Below are positions 34,769 to 42,895 of a stretch of DNA of 64,000 nucleotides, one piece after another; the first letter of the stretch is position 1; every line of letters starts with the position of its first letter. Source of the DNA: Gordonia sp. OPL2 (GTDB lineage Bacteria > Actinomycetota > Actinomycetes > Mycobacteriales > Mycobacteriaceae). Under the pieces are notes generated by a model, which searched no databases, was not told the DNA's origin, and saw only the letters and a list, made by a program, of their open reading frames with translations. The stretch covers positions 186,001-250,000 of the forward strand of contig NZ_RKME01000003.1 in the NCBI RefSeq assembly GCF_003797825.1, given 5' to 3'. The position numbers and the translations under genes are program-made.

Positions 34769-35818
34769 TCAGCGCGTCGGCCGCGCCGTGGTCCCGCGTA
34801 CCTTGAGCGTCGGCTCGAGGACCACGTCGGTGTCGACTGCATGCGCCTCGGTGAGGAGGTCGACCGCCACTTCGACCGAGCGCTCGGCGAGACCGTGTGC
34901 GTCCTGGTGGACCGTCGTCAGGTCGATGCGTGGATTGTCGGACAAGCGGCTGTCGTCGTAACCCATCAGGGAGATCTCACCGGGTATGTCGATTCCCTCG
35001 CGGGTGAACACGTCCAGGAGTCCGAGGGCGCAGCGATCGTTTCCCGCGAGAATGGCTGTGGGCAAGGACTTCTGGCCGAGGATGACATGGGCGGCGTCCG
35101 CTCCCGCGGCTTCGTTGTGCGCCCCCCGGACAACGTGCGCGTGATCGCCGAGCCCATGGGCGCGCATCGCCGAGCGATACGCGGTGCGGCGGTCCCCTGA
35201 CGCGGGATCGCTGCCGCCGTCGACGTGCAGGATGTCGCGGTGACCGAGTTCGACGAGATAGTCGACGGCCTGTCGCATGCCCTTCGTGTCGTTGGTCCGG
35301 ACGGTGGCAAGCCGCTCGCCGATCAGATCCCCGGGCAGTCGACGGCCGACCACGACCAGCGGCGCACGTCCGGCCAGCGCCGCGATGTCCCCGGGCGACG
35401 ACGTCGGGCCGAGGAGGATCACCGCGCCACAACGATGGTCGAGCAGGGCGTCGATGGCCGACGGTTCCGCGCGTCCCGGGAGATTCGCGGTCAGCAGGAC
35501 GTCGTAGCCGAGTTTCTCGGCCGCGGGGTAGATGTTCGTGACGAGTTCGGCCTCGAACAGCTGTGACACGTCGATGAGGACGCCGAGTGTCCGGCTCTTC
35601 CCCAGCGCGAGAAGCCGCGCCGCCGCGTCTGGCCGATATCCCAGTTCGTCGGCGATACTCAGAACCCGGCGACGCGTCTCCTCGCTCGCCCCGGGCTTTC
35701 CGTCCAAGACGAACGACACCAATGTGCGGGAGACACCCGCCTGCGCAGCCACATCGGCCATGGTCGGACGGCGTGATCCGCGGTCGGCTCCGCGATTCTC
35801 CCCTGCTCTCGGCGGCAC
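34769..35818 (-). CDS. LacI-family repressor 2
   Basis: A 349-residue LacI/GalR regulator. The DNA-binding part TMADVAAQAGVSRTLVSFVLDGKPGASEET and GYRPDAAARLLA covers about residues 18-72, then the periplasmic-binding-like core (GVLIDVSQLFEAEL, ILAGNDRCALGLLDV, SLMGYDDSRLSDN). GTG 35818 is preferred because GGAGG lies 7 nt before it; an ATG at 35869 would add 17 residues reading through that site. It is divergent from the MFS transporter, with two TAACGCGCGTTA-type sites between them. Confidence 0.88.
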   Translation of the reverse strand: MPPRAGENRGADRGSRRPTMADVAAQAGVSRTLVSFVLDGKPGASEETRRRVLSIADELGYRPDAAARLLALGKSRTLGVLIDVSQLFEAELVTNIYPAAEKLGYDVLLTANLPGRAEPSAIDALLDHRCGAVILLGPTSSPGDIAALAGRAPLVVVGRRLPGDLIGERLATVRTNDTKGMRQAVDYLVELGHRDILHVDGGSDPASGDRRTAYRSAMRAHGLGDHAHVVRGAHNEAAGADAAHVILGQKSLPTAILAGNDRCALGLLDVFTREGIDIPGEISLMGYDDSRLSDNPRIDLTTVHQDAHGLAERSVEVAVDLLTEAHAVDTDVVLEPTLKVRGTTARPTR

Positions 35819-35843
35819 TACGACTCCTCCACGATGGTGACGG

Positions 35844-35902
35844 TTGACACAGTGACCCAGGCCACTCATGATAGAGCTTACGCGCGTTACTAACGCGCGT
35901 TA
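35844..35902 (+). promoter_or_regulatory. Transporter promoter with tandem LacI-type operators
   Basis: TTGACA (35844-35849), a 17-nt spacer and CATGAT (35867-35872) form a good promoter for the MFS gene. Two copies of a 12-nt palindrome follow: TTACGCGCGTTA (35878-35889, one mismatch) over the expected start site and the perfect TAACGCGCGTTA (35891-35902), centres 13 nt apart. Each has a central CG step. LacI 2 is the likely ligand, repressing the transporter and, across the gap, its own gene. Confidence 0.72.
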
Positions 35903-35965
35903 GCTCGAAGCGGTTCGCGAATCCGAAACAGCTCGCGGCCACCGACCGAACAGAGGTGTTTCCCC

Positions 35966-37381
35966 ATGTCCACCACGGCAGAGACCGCGTCCAGCGGGCG
36001 CTTCCTGACCAAATTGACCGTCATCGCAACCCTCGGGGGCCTGCTGTTCGGTTACGACACCGGCGTCATCTCGGGCGCACTGCTCTACATGAAGGACGAC
36101 CTGGCACTGACCTCGTTCACCGAGGCCCTCGTCGTCAGTTCGCTCCTCTTCCCGGGCGCCGCGTTCGGGGCCCTCTTCGGCGGTCGCATCGCCGACCGAC
36201 TGGGCCGCAAGCGCACACTTCTCCTCTGCGGCGCGATCTTCCTCGTCGGGGCCCTGGCCTGCGCGTTGGCGCCGTCGGTCGCGGCCATGGTCATCGCCCG
36301 CATCATCCTGGGTTTCGGTGTCGGCGCAGCAGCGGTCACCTGCCCCCTGTACCTGGCCGAGATGGCACCCGCGGATCGACGCGGACGGATGGTCACCATC
36401 AACGAACTGATGATCGTCACCGGTCAGATGCTGGCGTTCGCGATCAACGCACTGCTCGACCACGTGGTCAAGGACCCGCACGTCTGGCGCATCATGCTCG
36501 CCGTCGCGTCGATCCCGGCGATCACACTGCTCGTCGGCATGCTGTTCCTGCCGGACTCACCCCGCTGGTATGCACTCAAGGGCCGCATGGGCGAGGCGCG
36601 GTCGGTCCTCGGGATGAGCCGGAGGCCGTCGGAGGCCGAGGCGGAGTACGCGATCATCGTCGACCACACCCATCACATGCTCTCCACGACCCGCACACCG
36701 CTGTCGGTCATCCGTGATGTGCCCTGGATCCGACGGATCGTGCTCATCGGCTGCGGCCTCGCAATCGTGCAGCAGGCCACCGGGATCAACACCGTCAACT
36801 ACTACGCCCCCACCATTCTCGAAGAGAGCGGCCTCGGTGTCAGCGCCGCACTGGTGGCCACGATCGCCGTCGGCGTGACGTCCGTCGTGACCACCATCAT
36901 CGGCATCGTGCTGCTCGGTTACGTCGAACGCCGGACGATGCTGCTGACCGGTTTCGCCGGCGTCGCAGCATCGCAGGCCGCACTCGCGGTGACGTTCCTG
37001 CTCCCCGAGTCCACCGTCCGCAGCTACGTGATCCTCGCCTGCATGATCGTCTTCGTGGCATTCGTGCAGATGTTCATCGGCACCTGCGTGTGGCTGCTGC
37101 TCTCGGAGATCTTCCCGCTCAGCGTGCGCGGATTCGCCATGGGTATCGCGGTTTTCGTTCTCTGGTGCACCAATGCCCTGATCTCGTTCGTCTTCCCCCT
37201 GCTCAACTCCGCCCTGGGGTCGACCGGCACGTTCGGACTGTTCGTCATCGTCAACATCGCATCCTGGCTCTTCGTGTTCCGTGCGGTCCCGGAGACCAAG
37301 GGCACCACCCTGGAAGAGCTCGAGGAGCAGCTCGAGGCTGAACACACGGACCGATTCGCCACAGTCGGCGCGGCCGTCTGA
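35966..37381 (+). CDS. MFS sugar/inositol:proton symporter (IolT/XylE-like)
   Basis: A 471-residue transporter with 12 predicted membrane helices of the sugar-porter family. Diagnostic motifs are GGLLFGYDTGVISGAL in helix 1, GRIADRLGRKR between helices 2 and 3, PLYLAEMAPADRRGRM, LPDSPRWYALKGR before the central loop, QQATGINTVNYYAPTI in helix 7 and VPETKGTTLEELEEQL at the end. The last two resemble inositol transporters IolT. It should bring in the substrate of the dehydrogenase/TIM-barrel operon. The gene is controlled by the LacI-type site upstream. Confidence 0.9.
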   Translation: MSTTAETASSGRFLTKLTVIATLGGLLFGYDTGVISGALLYMKDDLALTSFTEALVVSSLLFPGAAFGALFGGRIADRLGRKRTLLLCGAIFLVGALACALAPSVAAMVIARIILGFGVGAAAVTCPLYLAEMAPADRRGRMVTINELMIVTGQMLAFAINALLDHVVKDPHVWRIMLAVASIPAITLLVGMLFLPDSPRWYALKGRMGEARSVLGMSRRPSEAEAEYAIIVDHTHHMLSTTRTPLSVIRDVPWIRRIVLIGCGLAIVQQATGINTVNYYAPTILEESGLGVSAALVATIAVGVTSVVTTIIGIVLLGYVERRTMLLTGFAGVAASQAALAVTFLLPESTVRSYVILACMIVFVAFVQMFIGTCVWLLLSEIFPLSVRGFAMGIAVFVLWCTNALISFVFPLLNSALGSTGTFGLFVIVNIASWLFVFRAVPETKGTTLEELEEQLEAEHTDRFATVGAAV

Positions 37382-37573
37382 TCCACCTTCACCCGACGAT
37401 TCGGGACCGGCCACCTGCTCTACGGAAGCGACCACTGCTTCACACCCGCGGCGGCCGTCGCGATGTTGGCGTCCGTCCTCGACGAACAGTGGCCCGAGAC
37501 GGCACCCGGACCCTGGCGGCGTGTGGTCGTCGACAACGCGCGAGCCCTGTTCGGACCCGTCGTGCCGCACTGA
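37382..37573 (+). pseudogene. C-terminal remnant of an amidohydrolase-family gene
   Basis: Read in the same frame as, and directly after, the transporter stop, this stretch stays open for 63 codons and ends in TGA. The product reads like the end of an amidohydrolase_2 (decarboxylase/hydrolase) protein: GTGHLLYGSDHCFTPAAAV with the metal-ligand Asp of the GSD motif, then a helix ending DNARALFG. There is no start codon with a ribosome site and none of the N-terminal two-thirds of the family is present, so it is a decayed or truncated gene. It may be what is left of another catabolic step of this locus. Confidence 0.65.
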
Positions 37574-37582
37574 CCCACCCCG

Positions 37583-37624
37583 ACACGAACCGACCGTCGA
37601 CGACTCGGGCGTCGAGGTTCGTGT
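37583..37624. terminator. Interrupted hairpin between the remnant and tRNA-Leu
   Basis: Outer arms ACACGAACC (37583-37591) and GGTTCGTGT (37616-37624) pair over 9 bp; inside them TCGACG and CGTCGA pair around a 7-nt loop, with a small bulge. It lies after the transporter and after the 3' end of the opposing tRNA, so it may end transcripts from both sides. Confidence 0.5.
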
Positions 37625-37663
37625 TGCGGAGGGGCACGAGGCCGGGCCGCGGACTCATCATGG

Positions 37664-37745
<82 letters not shown>

Positions 37746-37823
37746 GTGTCGCCGGCCACACCGGCGCCCGGGCCAGCGTACCGCCCGCGAGCCGATCATC
37801 GCTGGCCAGGTACCGTCGAGGGT

Positions 37824-38258
37824 ATGCACTCTGGTTCGTCCGCCCGCGGCAGTCGGCGCCGTCCGGCGCTGATCGCTCTGGTGGTCGTGGCGGCGGCGGC
37901 GTGCCTCGCGCTCGCATGGTGGCAGTGGGACGTCTACGAATCCTCGGCCGGGACCGCGCAGAACCTCGGCTACGCGCTGCAGTGGCCCGCGTTCGCCGTC
38001 GCCGTGATCTGGGCATACCGACGGTTCGTCGTGCTGGAGAGCAATCCTGACGAACAGGCCAAACTGACCGAGTCCAAGGGCGCCACCGAGATCCCCGCGG
38101 GCATCCTGCCGGATCGGCCCACCACACCGAGCGCGTCGTCGCTGCGGTCGACCACCTCCCCCGACGACGATTCGGCGCTCGCCGACTACAACTCCTATCT
38201 GGCCGACCTCCGTCGGTCCGACGCATCACAACCGAGCAGTGAGGAACAACGCAGGTGA
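37824..38258 (+). CDS. Membrane protein resembling lipoprotein LprD (Rv1343c)
   Basis: A 144-residue protein with two hydrophobic segments (PALIALVVVAAAACLALAWW and NLGYALQWPAFAVAVIWAY), a YRRFVV turn, and a hydrophilic, Ser/Asp-rich tail. From memory, M. tuberculosis LprD has the same WWQW...NLGYALQWP pattern and the same position next to a DUF3817 gene. AAACL in the first segment could be a lipobox. The function is unknown. ATG 37824 is used; an upstream ATG at 37746 would begin directly at the tRNA edge. It overlaps the next gene by 4 nt (GTGA). Confidence 0.75.
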   Translation: MHSGSSARGSRRRPALIALVVVAAAACLALAWWQWDVYESSAGTAQNLGYALQWPAFAVAVIWAYRRFVVLESNPDEQAKLTESKGATEIPAGILPDRPTTPSASSLRSTTSPDDDSALADYNSYLADLRRSDASQPSSEEQRR

Positions 38259-38602
38259 CCGAGACGACCAGCAGCACCGAGACCGGCACCCCCGTGGAGA
38301 AGGTGCGCGGTGCCCTGCTGCGGTATCGGATTCTGGCCTGGATCACCGGTCTGTGGCTGCTGCTGCTCGTCGCCGAACTCGTCCTCAAGTACGGCTTCGA
38401 TGTCGACGCACTCGACTTCGTCCCGATCGTGCACGGCTGGGTCTACTTCGTCTACCTGATCCTCACCATCGACCTCGCCATCAAGGTGCGCTGGCCGCTC
38501 GGCAAGATCATCCTGACCTGCATTGCCGGCACGATCCCGTTCCTGTCCTTCTGGTTCGAGCACATCCGCACCAAGGAAGTGAAGGCGCAGTACAACCTCT
38601 GA
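38255..38602 (+). CDS. DUF3817 membrane protein (Rv1342c-like)
   Basis: A 115-residue protein with three or four membrane segments. The pattern ALLRYRILAWITGLWLLLLVAELVLKY, VHGWVYFVYLILTIDLAIKVRW and GTIPFLSFWFEH is the DUF3817 signature. A second DUF3817 gene lies at 58749-59108, so the window holds two paralogues. GTG 38255 is inside the stop of the LprD-like gene, so the pair is coupled. The biochemical role is unknown. Confidence 0.82.
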   Translation: MTETTSSTETGTPVEKVRGALLRYRILAWITGLWLLLLVAELVLKYGFDVDALDFVPIVHGWVYFVYLILTIDLAIKVRWPLGKIILTCIAGTIPFLSFWFEHIRTKEVKAQYNL

Positions 38603-38708
38603 CGCCGTCCGCTCGACGTACCGTACCGCGGGTGATGTTCACCCACTGATCGCTTCTCTGTGACGTCGTCGTCGGCGTCGATTCACGAGCCGTGGACAAG
38701 ACTGAGCC

Positions 38709-39857
38709 GTGCGAATCGTGCAGCTCGCGAACTTCTACGGGGCGCGGTCCGGCGGGCTCCGCACCGCCGTCGACCGCTGGGGCGCCGGCTATGTCGCCGC
38801 GGGCCACGAGGTCGTCCTGGTGGTGCCGGGAGCGACCGACCATGCCGAGACGATGCCCAACGGCGTCCACCGGATCGAGGTCGCCGCCGGCCGCCTCCCC
38901 TTCTCCGGTGGGTACCGCGTCGCGCCCGCCCGTCGTGTGGCCGGCATCCTCCGCCACCTGCGTCCCGATGCGCTCGAGGTGTCGGACCGATTGACGCTCC
39001 GCCGCTTCGGTCGGTGGGCGCATCGGCGCGGTATCCGTTCGACGATGGTTTCGCACGAGCGACTCGACCGGCTGCTGTCGATGGCGATGCCGCGACCCAT
39101 CGCGCGGGCGATGGCCGACGAGGCGAACCGGCGCACGGCGGTGTCGTTCGACACCGTGGTGTGCACCACGGATTTCGCTGCCGCCGAGTTCGATCGGATC
39201 GGTGCGACGAACGTCGCGCATGCCCCGCTGGGCGTCGATCTCGAGGTCTTCGATCCCCGGCATGCCGACCCCGCCGTCGGTGCGCGGTTCGCCGACGACA
39301 CGACGACGCTGATCACCCACTGCGGACGGCTGTCGCCGGAGAAGCGGGCCGACCGGAGTATCGAGGCGGTCGCCCGACTCCACGCCGATCGCCGGCGGGT
39401 CCACCTCGTCGTCGCCGGCGACGGCCCCCGCCGACCGGCACTCGAGCGGTCCGCGCAGGGACTGCCGGTCACGTTCCTCGGACACCTCGCCGACCGACAG
39501 CACGTTGCCGCGCTGCTGGCGACGACCGAGATCTCGTTGGCACCGGGCCCGCACGAGACGTTCTGTCTCTCCGCACTCGAGTCGTTGGCATCCGGAACCC
39601 CGGTCGTGGGGTCGCGGTCGTCCGCGGTCGCAGGGATGGTCGACGCGACATGTGGTGCGCTGGCGGCGAATTCGGGTGCCGCCTTCGCCGATGCGATCGA
39701 ACAGGTCTTGGAACTGCCCAGGAGCGAACGCGAGAGGGCCGCACGACGACGGGCCAGTCGTTACCGCTGGCCCGACTCGGTCGAGGCCATGCTGACCGTG
39801 CACCACGGACTCGACGCGGTCACGAATTCGACGCGGTCAGCCGGCGAGCTCGCGTAG
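38709..39857 (+). CDS. GT4 glycosyltransferase related to PimC mannosyltransferase
   Basis: A 382-residue GT-B glycosyltransferase. The N-terminal MRIVQLANFYGARSGGLRTAVDRWG is the nucleotide-sugar/acceptor loop seen in PimC of M. tuberculosis CDC1551, which adds a mannose to phosphatidylinositol dimannoside. The C-terminal donor domain has GRLSPEKRADRSIEA near residue 205, VVAGDGPRR near 235, and the EX7E motif in HETFCLSALE near 280. Envelope glycolipid synthesis at the cytoplasmic face is likely; the exact acceptor is inferred. GTG 38709 lacks a clear ribosome site. Its last 21 nt overlap the convergent rdgB end. Confidence 0.75.
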   Translation: MRIVQLANFYGARSGGLRTAVDRWGAGYVAAGHEVVLVVPGATDHAETMPNGVHRIEVAAGRLPFSGGYRVAPARRVAGILRHLRPDALEVSDRLTLRRFGRWAHRRGIRSTMVSHERLDRLLSMAMPRPIARAMADEANRRTAVSFDTVVCTTDFAAAEFDRIGATNVAHAPLGVDLEVFDPRHADPAVGARFADDTTTLITHCGRLSPEKRADRSIEAVARLHADRRRVHLVVAGDGPRRPALERSAQGLPVTFLGHLADRQHVAALLATTEISLAPGPHETFCLSALESLASGTPVVGSRSSAVAGMVDATCGALAANSGAAFADAIEQVLELPRSERERAARRRASRYRWPDSVEAMLTVHHGLDAVTNSTRSAGELA

Positions 39858-40451
39858 CGCCGGAACCAACTGGGCCAGCGCCTTACCCCGGTGACTGATC
39901 GCATCCTTCTCCGGCGCCGACAATTCCGCGGCCGAGCGTCCACCGGCCGAGGCGTCGTCGGGGACGAAGAGCGGGTCATAGCCGAATCCGTTGTCGCCGC
40001 GAGGCGCGCGCACGATGGTCCCGCGCCATTCGCCGCGCACCACGGTCTGGCCGCCCGACGGCAGGACCAGCGCACACGCCGAGACAAAGGCACCGCCCCG
40101 GCGCTCGTCGGGAACGTCACCGATCTGTGCGAGCAAGAGATAGTTGTTGGCCGCGTCGTCGCCGTGTCGTCCGCTCCAGCGGGCCGACAAGACGCCGGGC
40201 ATCCCGTTCAGCGCGTCCACAGCGATACCGGAATCGTCTGCCAGACAAGGCAATCCGGTGGCACGAGCACCGGCGACGGCCTTGATGAGTGCATTGTCCT
40301 CGAACGTCGCGCCGGTCTCCGGCTCCTCCGGATACTCCGGCACGGCGTCGAGTCCGACGACGTCGACGCCGGTGATGCCCGCCGCGTCGAGCACCCGGCG
40401 CAGCTCCGCGAGCTTCTTCGCGTTGCGGCTGGCGACCAGCACCGTCGCCAT
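39837..40451 (-). CDS. rdgB: XTP/dITP pyrophosphatase (Ham1/RdgB)
   Basis: Hydrolyses non-canonical purine triphosphates (dITP, XTP) so that they are not built into DNA. The 204-residue protein begins ATVLVASRNAKKLAEL with the S-x-N-x-K triphosphate motif, then TFEDNALIKA near residue 49, LADDSGIAVDAL near 70, GYDPLFVP near 158 and SHRGKAL near 187. The start overlaps the rph stop by 1 nt (TGATG). Same order as M. tuberculosis Rv1340-Rv1341. Confidence 0.95.
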   Translation of the reverse strand: MATVLVASRNAKKLAELRRVLDAAGITGVDVVGLDAVPEYPEEPETGATFEDNALIKAVAGARATGLPCLADDSGIAVDALNGMPGVLSARWSGRHGDDAANNYLLLAQIGDVPDERRGGAFVSACALVLPSGGQTVVRGEWRGTIVRAPRGDNGFGYDPLFVPDDASAGGRSAAELSAPEKDAISHRGKALAQLVPALRELAG

Positions 40452-41206
40452 CAGGCCTGGTTCGGCAAGTCGCCGGGATACGGCGCCGCCAGCACCTCAC
40501 GCTGCGCGGCGAAGAGCTTCTCGGTGCCGATCATGGCGACGTCGAGGAGCTTGTCGAGGGTGGCGCGCGGGAACGTCGCGCCCTCGCCCGTGCCCTGCAC
40601 CTCGACGAGCGTGCCGGCGTCGGTGGCCACCACATTCATGTCGACCTCGGCCCGCGAGTCCTCCTCGTAGGGGAGATCGAGTCGCACCCGACCGTCGACG
40701 ACGCCGACGCTCACGGCGGCGATCATGCACGACAGTGGCTGCGGATCGCTGAGGCGGCCCGCAGCCTTCAGCCACGTCACGGCGTCGGCGAGGGCGACGT
40801 ACGCACCGGTGATGGCGGCCGTCCGGGTGCCGCCGTCGGCCTGCAGGACATCGCAGTCGACCGCGACCGTGTTCTCGCCCAGCGCGCCCAGATCGATGCA
40901 GGCCCGCAGCGACCGGCCGACGAGACGGCTGATCTCGTGCGTTCGCCCACCGACCTTGCCCTTCACCGACTCGCGGCGGGATCGCTCGTGCGTCGACGAC
41001 GGCAGCATCGCGTATTCGGCGGTCAGCCAGCCGAGCCCGGAACCGCGCCGCCACGGCGGGACGCCCTCGGTCACGCTTGCCGTGCACATCACGCGCGTCC
41101 CACCGAATTCGACCAGCACCGAGCCGGCCGGATGACTCGTGAACCCTCGGGTGAAGGTGATCGGTCGGAGTTCGTCGTCGGCCCTGCCGTCAGCTCGTGT
41201 CGTCAC
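40451..41206 (-). CDS. rph: Ribonuclease PH
   Basis: Phosphate-dependent 3' exonuclease that trims tRNA precursors. The 251-residue protein has the RNase PH core: [69 protein letters not shown] near residue 115 and [15 protein letters not shown] near 180. GTG 41206 gives the usual length. It is coupled to rdgB downstream by a 1-nt overlap and lies 45 nt after the MBL-fold gene in the minus-strand operon. Confidence 0.95.
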   Translation of the reverse strand: MTTRADGRADDELRPITFTRGFTSHPAGSVLVEFGGTRVMCTASVTEGVPPWRRGSGLGWLTAEYAMLPSSTHERSRRESVKGKVGGRTHEISRLVGRSLRACIDLGALGENTVAVDCDVLQADGGTRTAAITGAYVALADAVTWLKAAGRLSDPQPLSCMIAAVSVGVVDGRVRLDLPYEEDSRAEVDMNVVATDAGTLVEVQGTGEGATFPRATLDKLLDVAMIGTEKLFAAQREVLAAPYPGDLPNQA

Positions 41207-41251
41207 GGCCCCAACTCTAACGATCGCCGCCGACGGCCGATCGGGTCGGTC

Positions 41252-42019
41252 TCACGGCACGAGGTCGAAGACCTGACCGGGCCGGACGAGGTCGACCGGA
41301 CCGGCGAAGGTGGACCGCGCCTCGGCGAGGATCGTCTCGGCATCGAACCACGGCGCGAGGTGGGTGAGCGCGAGGGACCGCACACCGGCCTTCGTCGCGA
41401 TCTGCCCGGCCTCGTATCCCGACAGATGCAGGTTCGGGGGCCGCTCGTCGGGCGCGTGCGTCCAGGTCGCCTCGCACAGGAAGATGTCGGCGCCGTCGGC
41501 GACATCGACGACCTCGTCGCACATCGCGGTGTCACCGCTGTAGGCGATGACCTGTCCTCCGGGCCCGGTGATGCGGAGGCCGTACGTCTCCGGCGGGTGA
41601 TTGACCCGATAGGGGGTGATCGACATCCCGGCGATGGCGACCTCCACCCCGTCCTTCCACTCCTGGCAGTCGAACGTGTCGGAGATGTCGTCGACGTCTC
41701 CGGGGATCTCGGCAGAGGCGGCGCCGATCCGCAGCGCGGTCCCGGGTGGGCCGTAGAGACGCGCACGATCGGTGGCCGGTCGCGGCGCATAGCGGCGCCA
41801 GACCAGCATGGCGGGTATGTCCAGGCAGTGATCGGCATGCAGATGTGACAGCACCACGTCGACGTCGACGGGATCCACCTCACGCTGCAGTTCGGACAGG
41901 ACGCCCGGACCGCAGTCGATCAGCACGGGTCTCTCACCCTCGACGGACAGCAGGTACCCGGAGCAGGCAGCGTCCGGTCCACCCACACTTCCGGCACATC
42001 CGAGGACGGAGAGACGCAT
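41252..42019 (-). CDS. Metallo-beta-lactamase fold phosphodiesterase (Rv1339-like)
   Basis: A 255-residue MBL-fold hydrolase. The metal-binding motif HLHADHCLD lies near residue 58, with GDTAMCDE and a late TH further on. M. tuberculosis Rv1339, in the same operon position, has been reported as an atypical class II cAMP phosphodiesterase, so cyclic nucleotide cleavage is the best guess. ATG 42019 (MRLSVLGCAGS) fits the start of the fold; an ATG at 42079 would add 20 residues. Sits between murI and rph. Confidence 0.83.
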   Translation of the reverse strand: MRLSVLGCAGSVGGPDAACSGYLLSVEGERPVLIDCGPGVLSELQREVDPVDVDVVLSHLHADHCLDIPAMLVWRRYAPRPATDRARLYGPPGTALRIGAASAEIPGDVDDISDTFDCQEWKDGVEVAIAGMSITPYRVNHPPETYGLRITGPGGQVIAYSGDTAMCDEVVDVADGADIFLCEATWTHAPDERPPNLHLSGYEAGQIATKAGVRSLALTHLAPWFDAETILAEARSTFAGPVDLVRPGQVFDLVP

Positions 42020-42094
42020 AGGCCCTACTGTGCCATGCCCGCCTGAGGACGAGTCCGCATGTAGGTCACAACTGTCCAACGATGGTTGCGACGC

Positions 42095-42895
42095 TCAGAG
42101 GTGTTGGACCTGACCGATCGCCGGGCCCAGGAATCGGGTCGACAGACGCGCGAAGAACTCGGGATCCCCGGTGGAACGGAACTCGCGGACTGCCGCGCGG
42201 TCGGAGTGCGGGTGCAGGAGATCGAGTTGGGTCAGTACCCGGAACAGGTCCTTGGCGGTCTCGTCGGCGCTGGACACCAGGGTCACCTCGTCGCCCATCG
42301 CGAGCTGGATCACGCCGGACAACAACGGGTAGTGCGTGCACCCCAGCACCACCGTGTCGACGTCGGCCTCCTGCAGCGGTTCGAGGTATCCCTGTGCGAG
42401 CCCGAGGATCTGGCGACCGCTGGTCATGCCGCGTTCGACGAAGTCGACGAAGCGTGGGCATGCGACGGCGGTGATCTCGGCGTCGCGGGCGGCTGCGAAC
42501 GAATCCTGATATGCCCGTGAGGCGATCGTGGCCTGCGTGCCGATCACGCCGATGCGGTTGGTCTTCGTGGCGACCACCGCGCGACGCACCGCCGGCAGGA
42601 TGACCTCGACGACCGGGATGGGCGCATAGCGTTCACGAGCGTCGCGCAGACACGCGGCCGACGCTGTGTTGCACGCGATGACGATCGCTTTCACACCGCG
42701 GTCGGCGAGGTCGTCGCCGATGGCGAGGGCGTGTCGTCGGATGTCCGGGATCGCCAGCGGGCCATAGGGACCGTTCGCGGTGTCGCCGATGTAGACGATG
42801 TCCTCGTCGGGCAGGAGGTCGATGATCGCGCGCGCCACCGTCAATCCGCCCACACCCGAATCGAAGATGCCGATGGGCGCAGTCTGCTCGGCTAT
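42095..42895 (-). CDS. murI: Glutamate racemase, apparent ATA start
   Basis: Makes D-glutamate for peptidoglycan. The 266-residue reading contains both catalytic Cys (ACNTASAA and GCTHYPLL) and the N-terminal [12 protein letters not shown] with the essential Asp-Ser. No ATG, GTG, TTG or CTG occurs in frame between an upstream TAA and that motif; the first usable GTG (42853) falls after FDSG and would delete it. The ATA at 42893-42895 fits instead: it gives an N-terminus MAEQTAPIG of normal length, GGGGGTG lies 5 nt before it, and it overlaps the rhomboid stop (ATAG) by 4 nt. A sequencing error is the alternative. Confidence 0.85.
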   Translation of the reverse strand: MAEQTAPIGIFDSGVGGLTVARAIIDLLPDEDIVYIGDTANGPYGPLAIPDIRRHALAIGDDLADRGVKAIVIACNTASAACLRDARERYAPIPVVEVILPAVRRAVVATKTNRIGVIGTQATIASRAYQDSFAAARDAEITAVACPRFVDFVERGMTSGRQILGLAQGYLEPLQEADVDTVVLGCTHYPLLSGVIQLAMGDEVTLVSSADETAKDLFRVLTQLDLLHPHSDRAAVREFRSTGDPEFFARLSTRFLGPAIGQVQHL

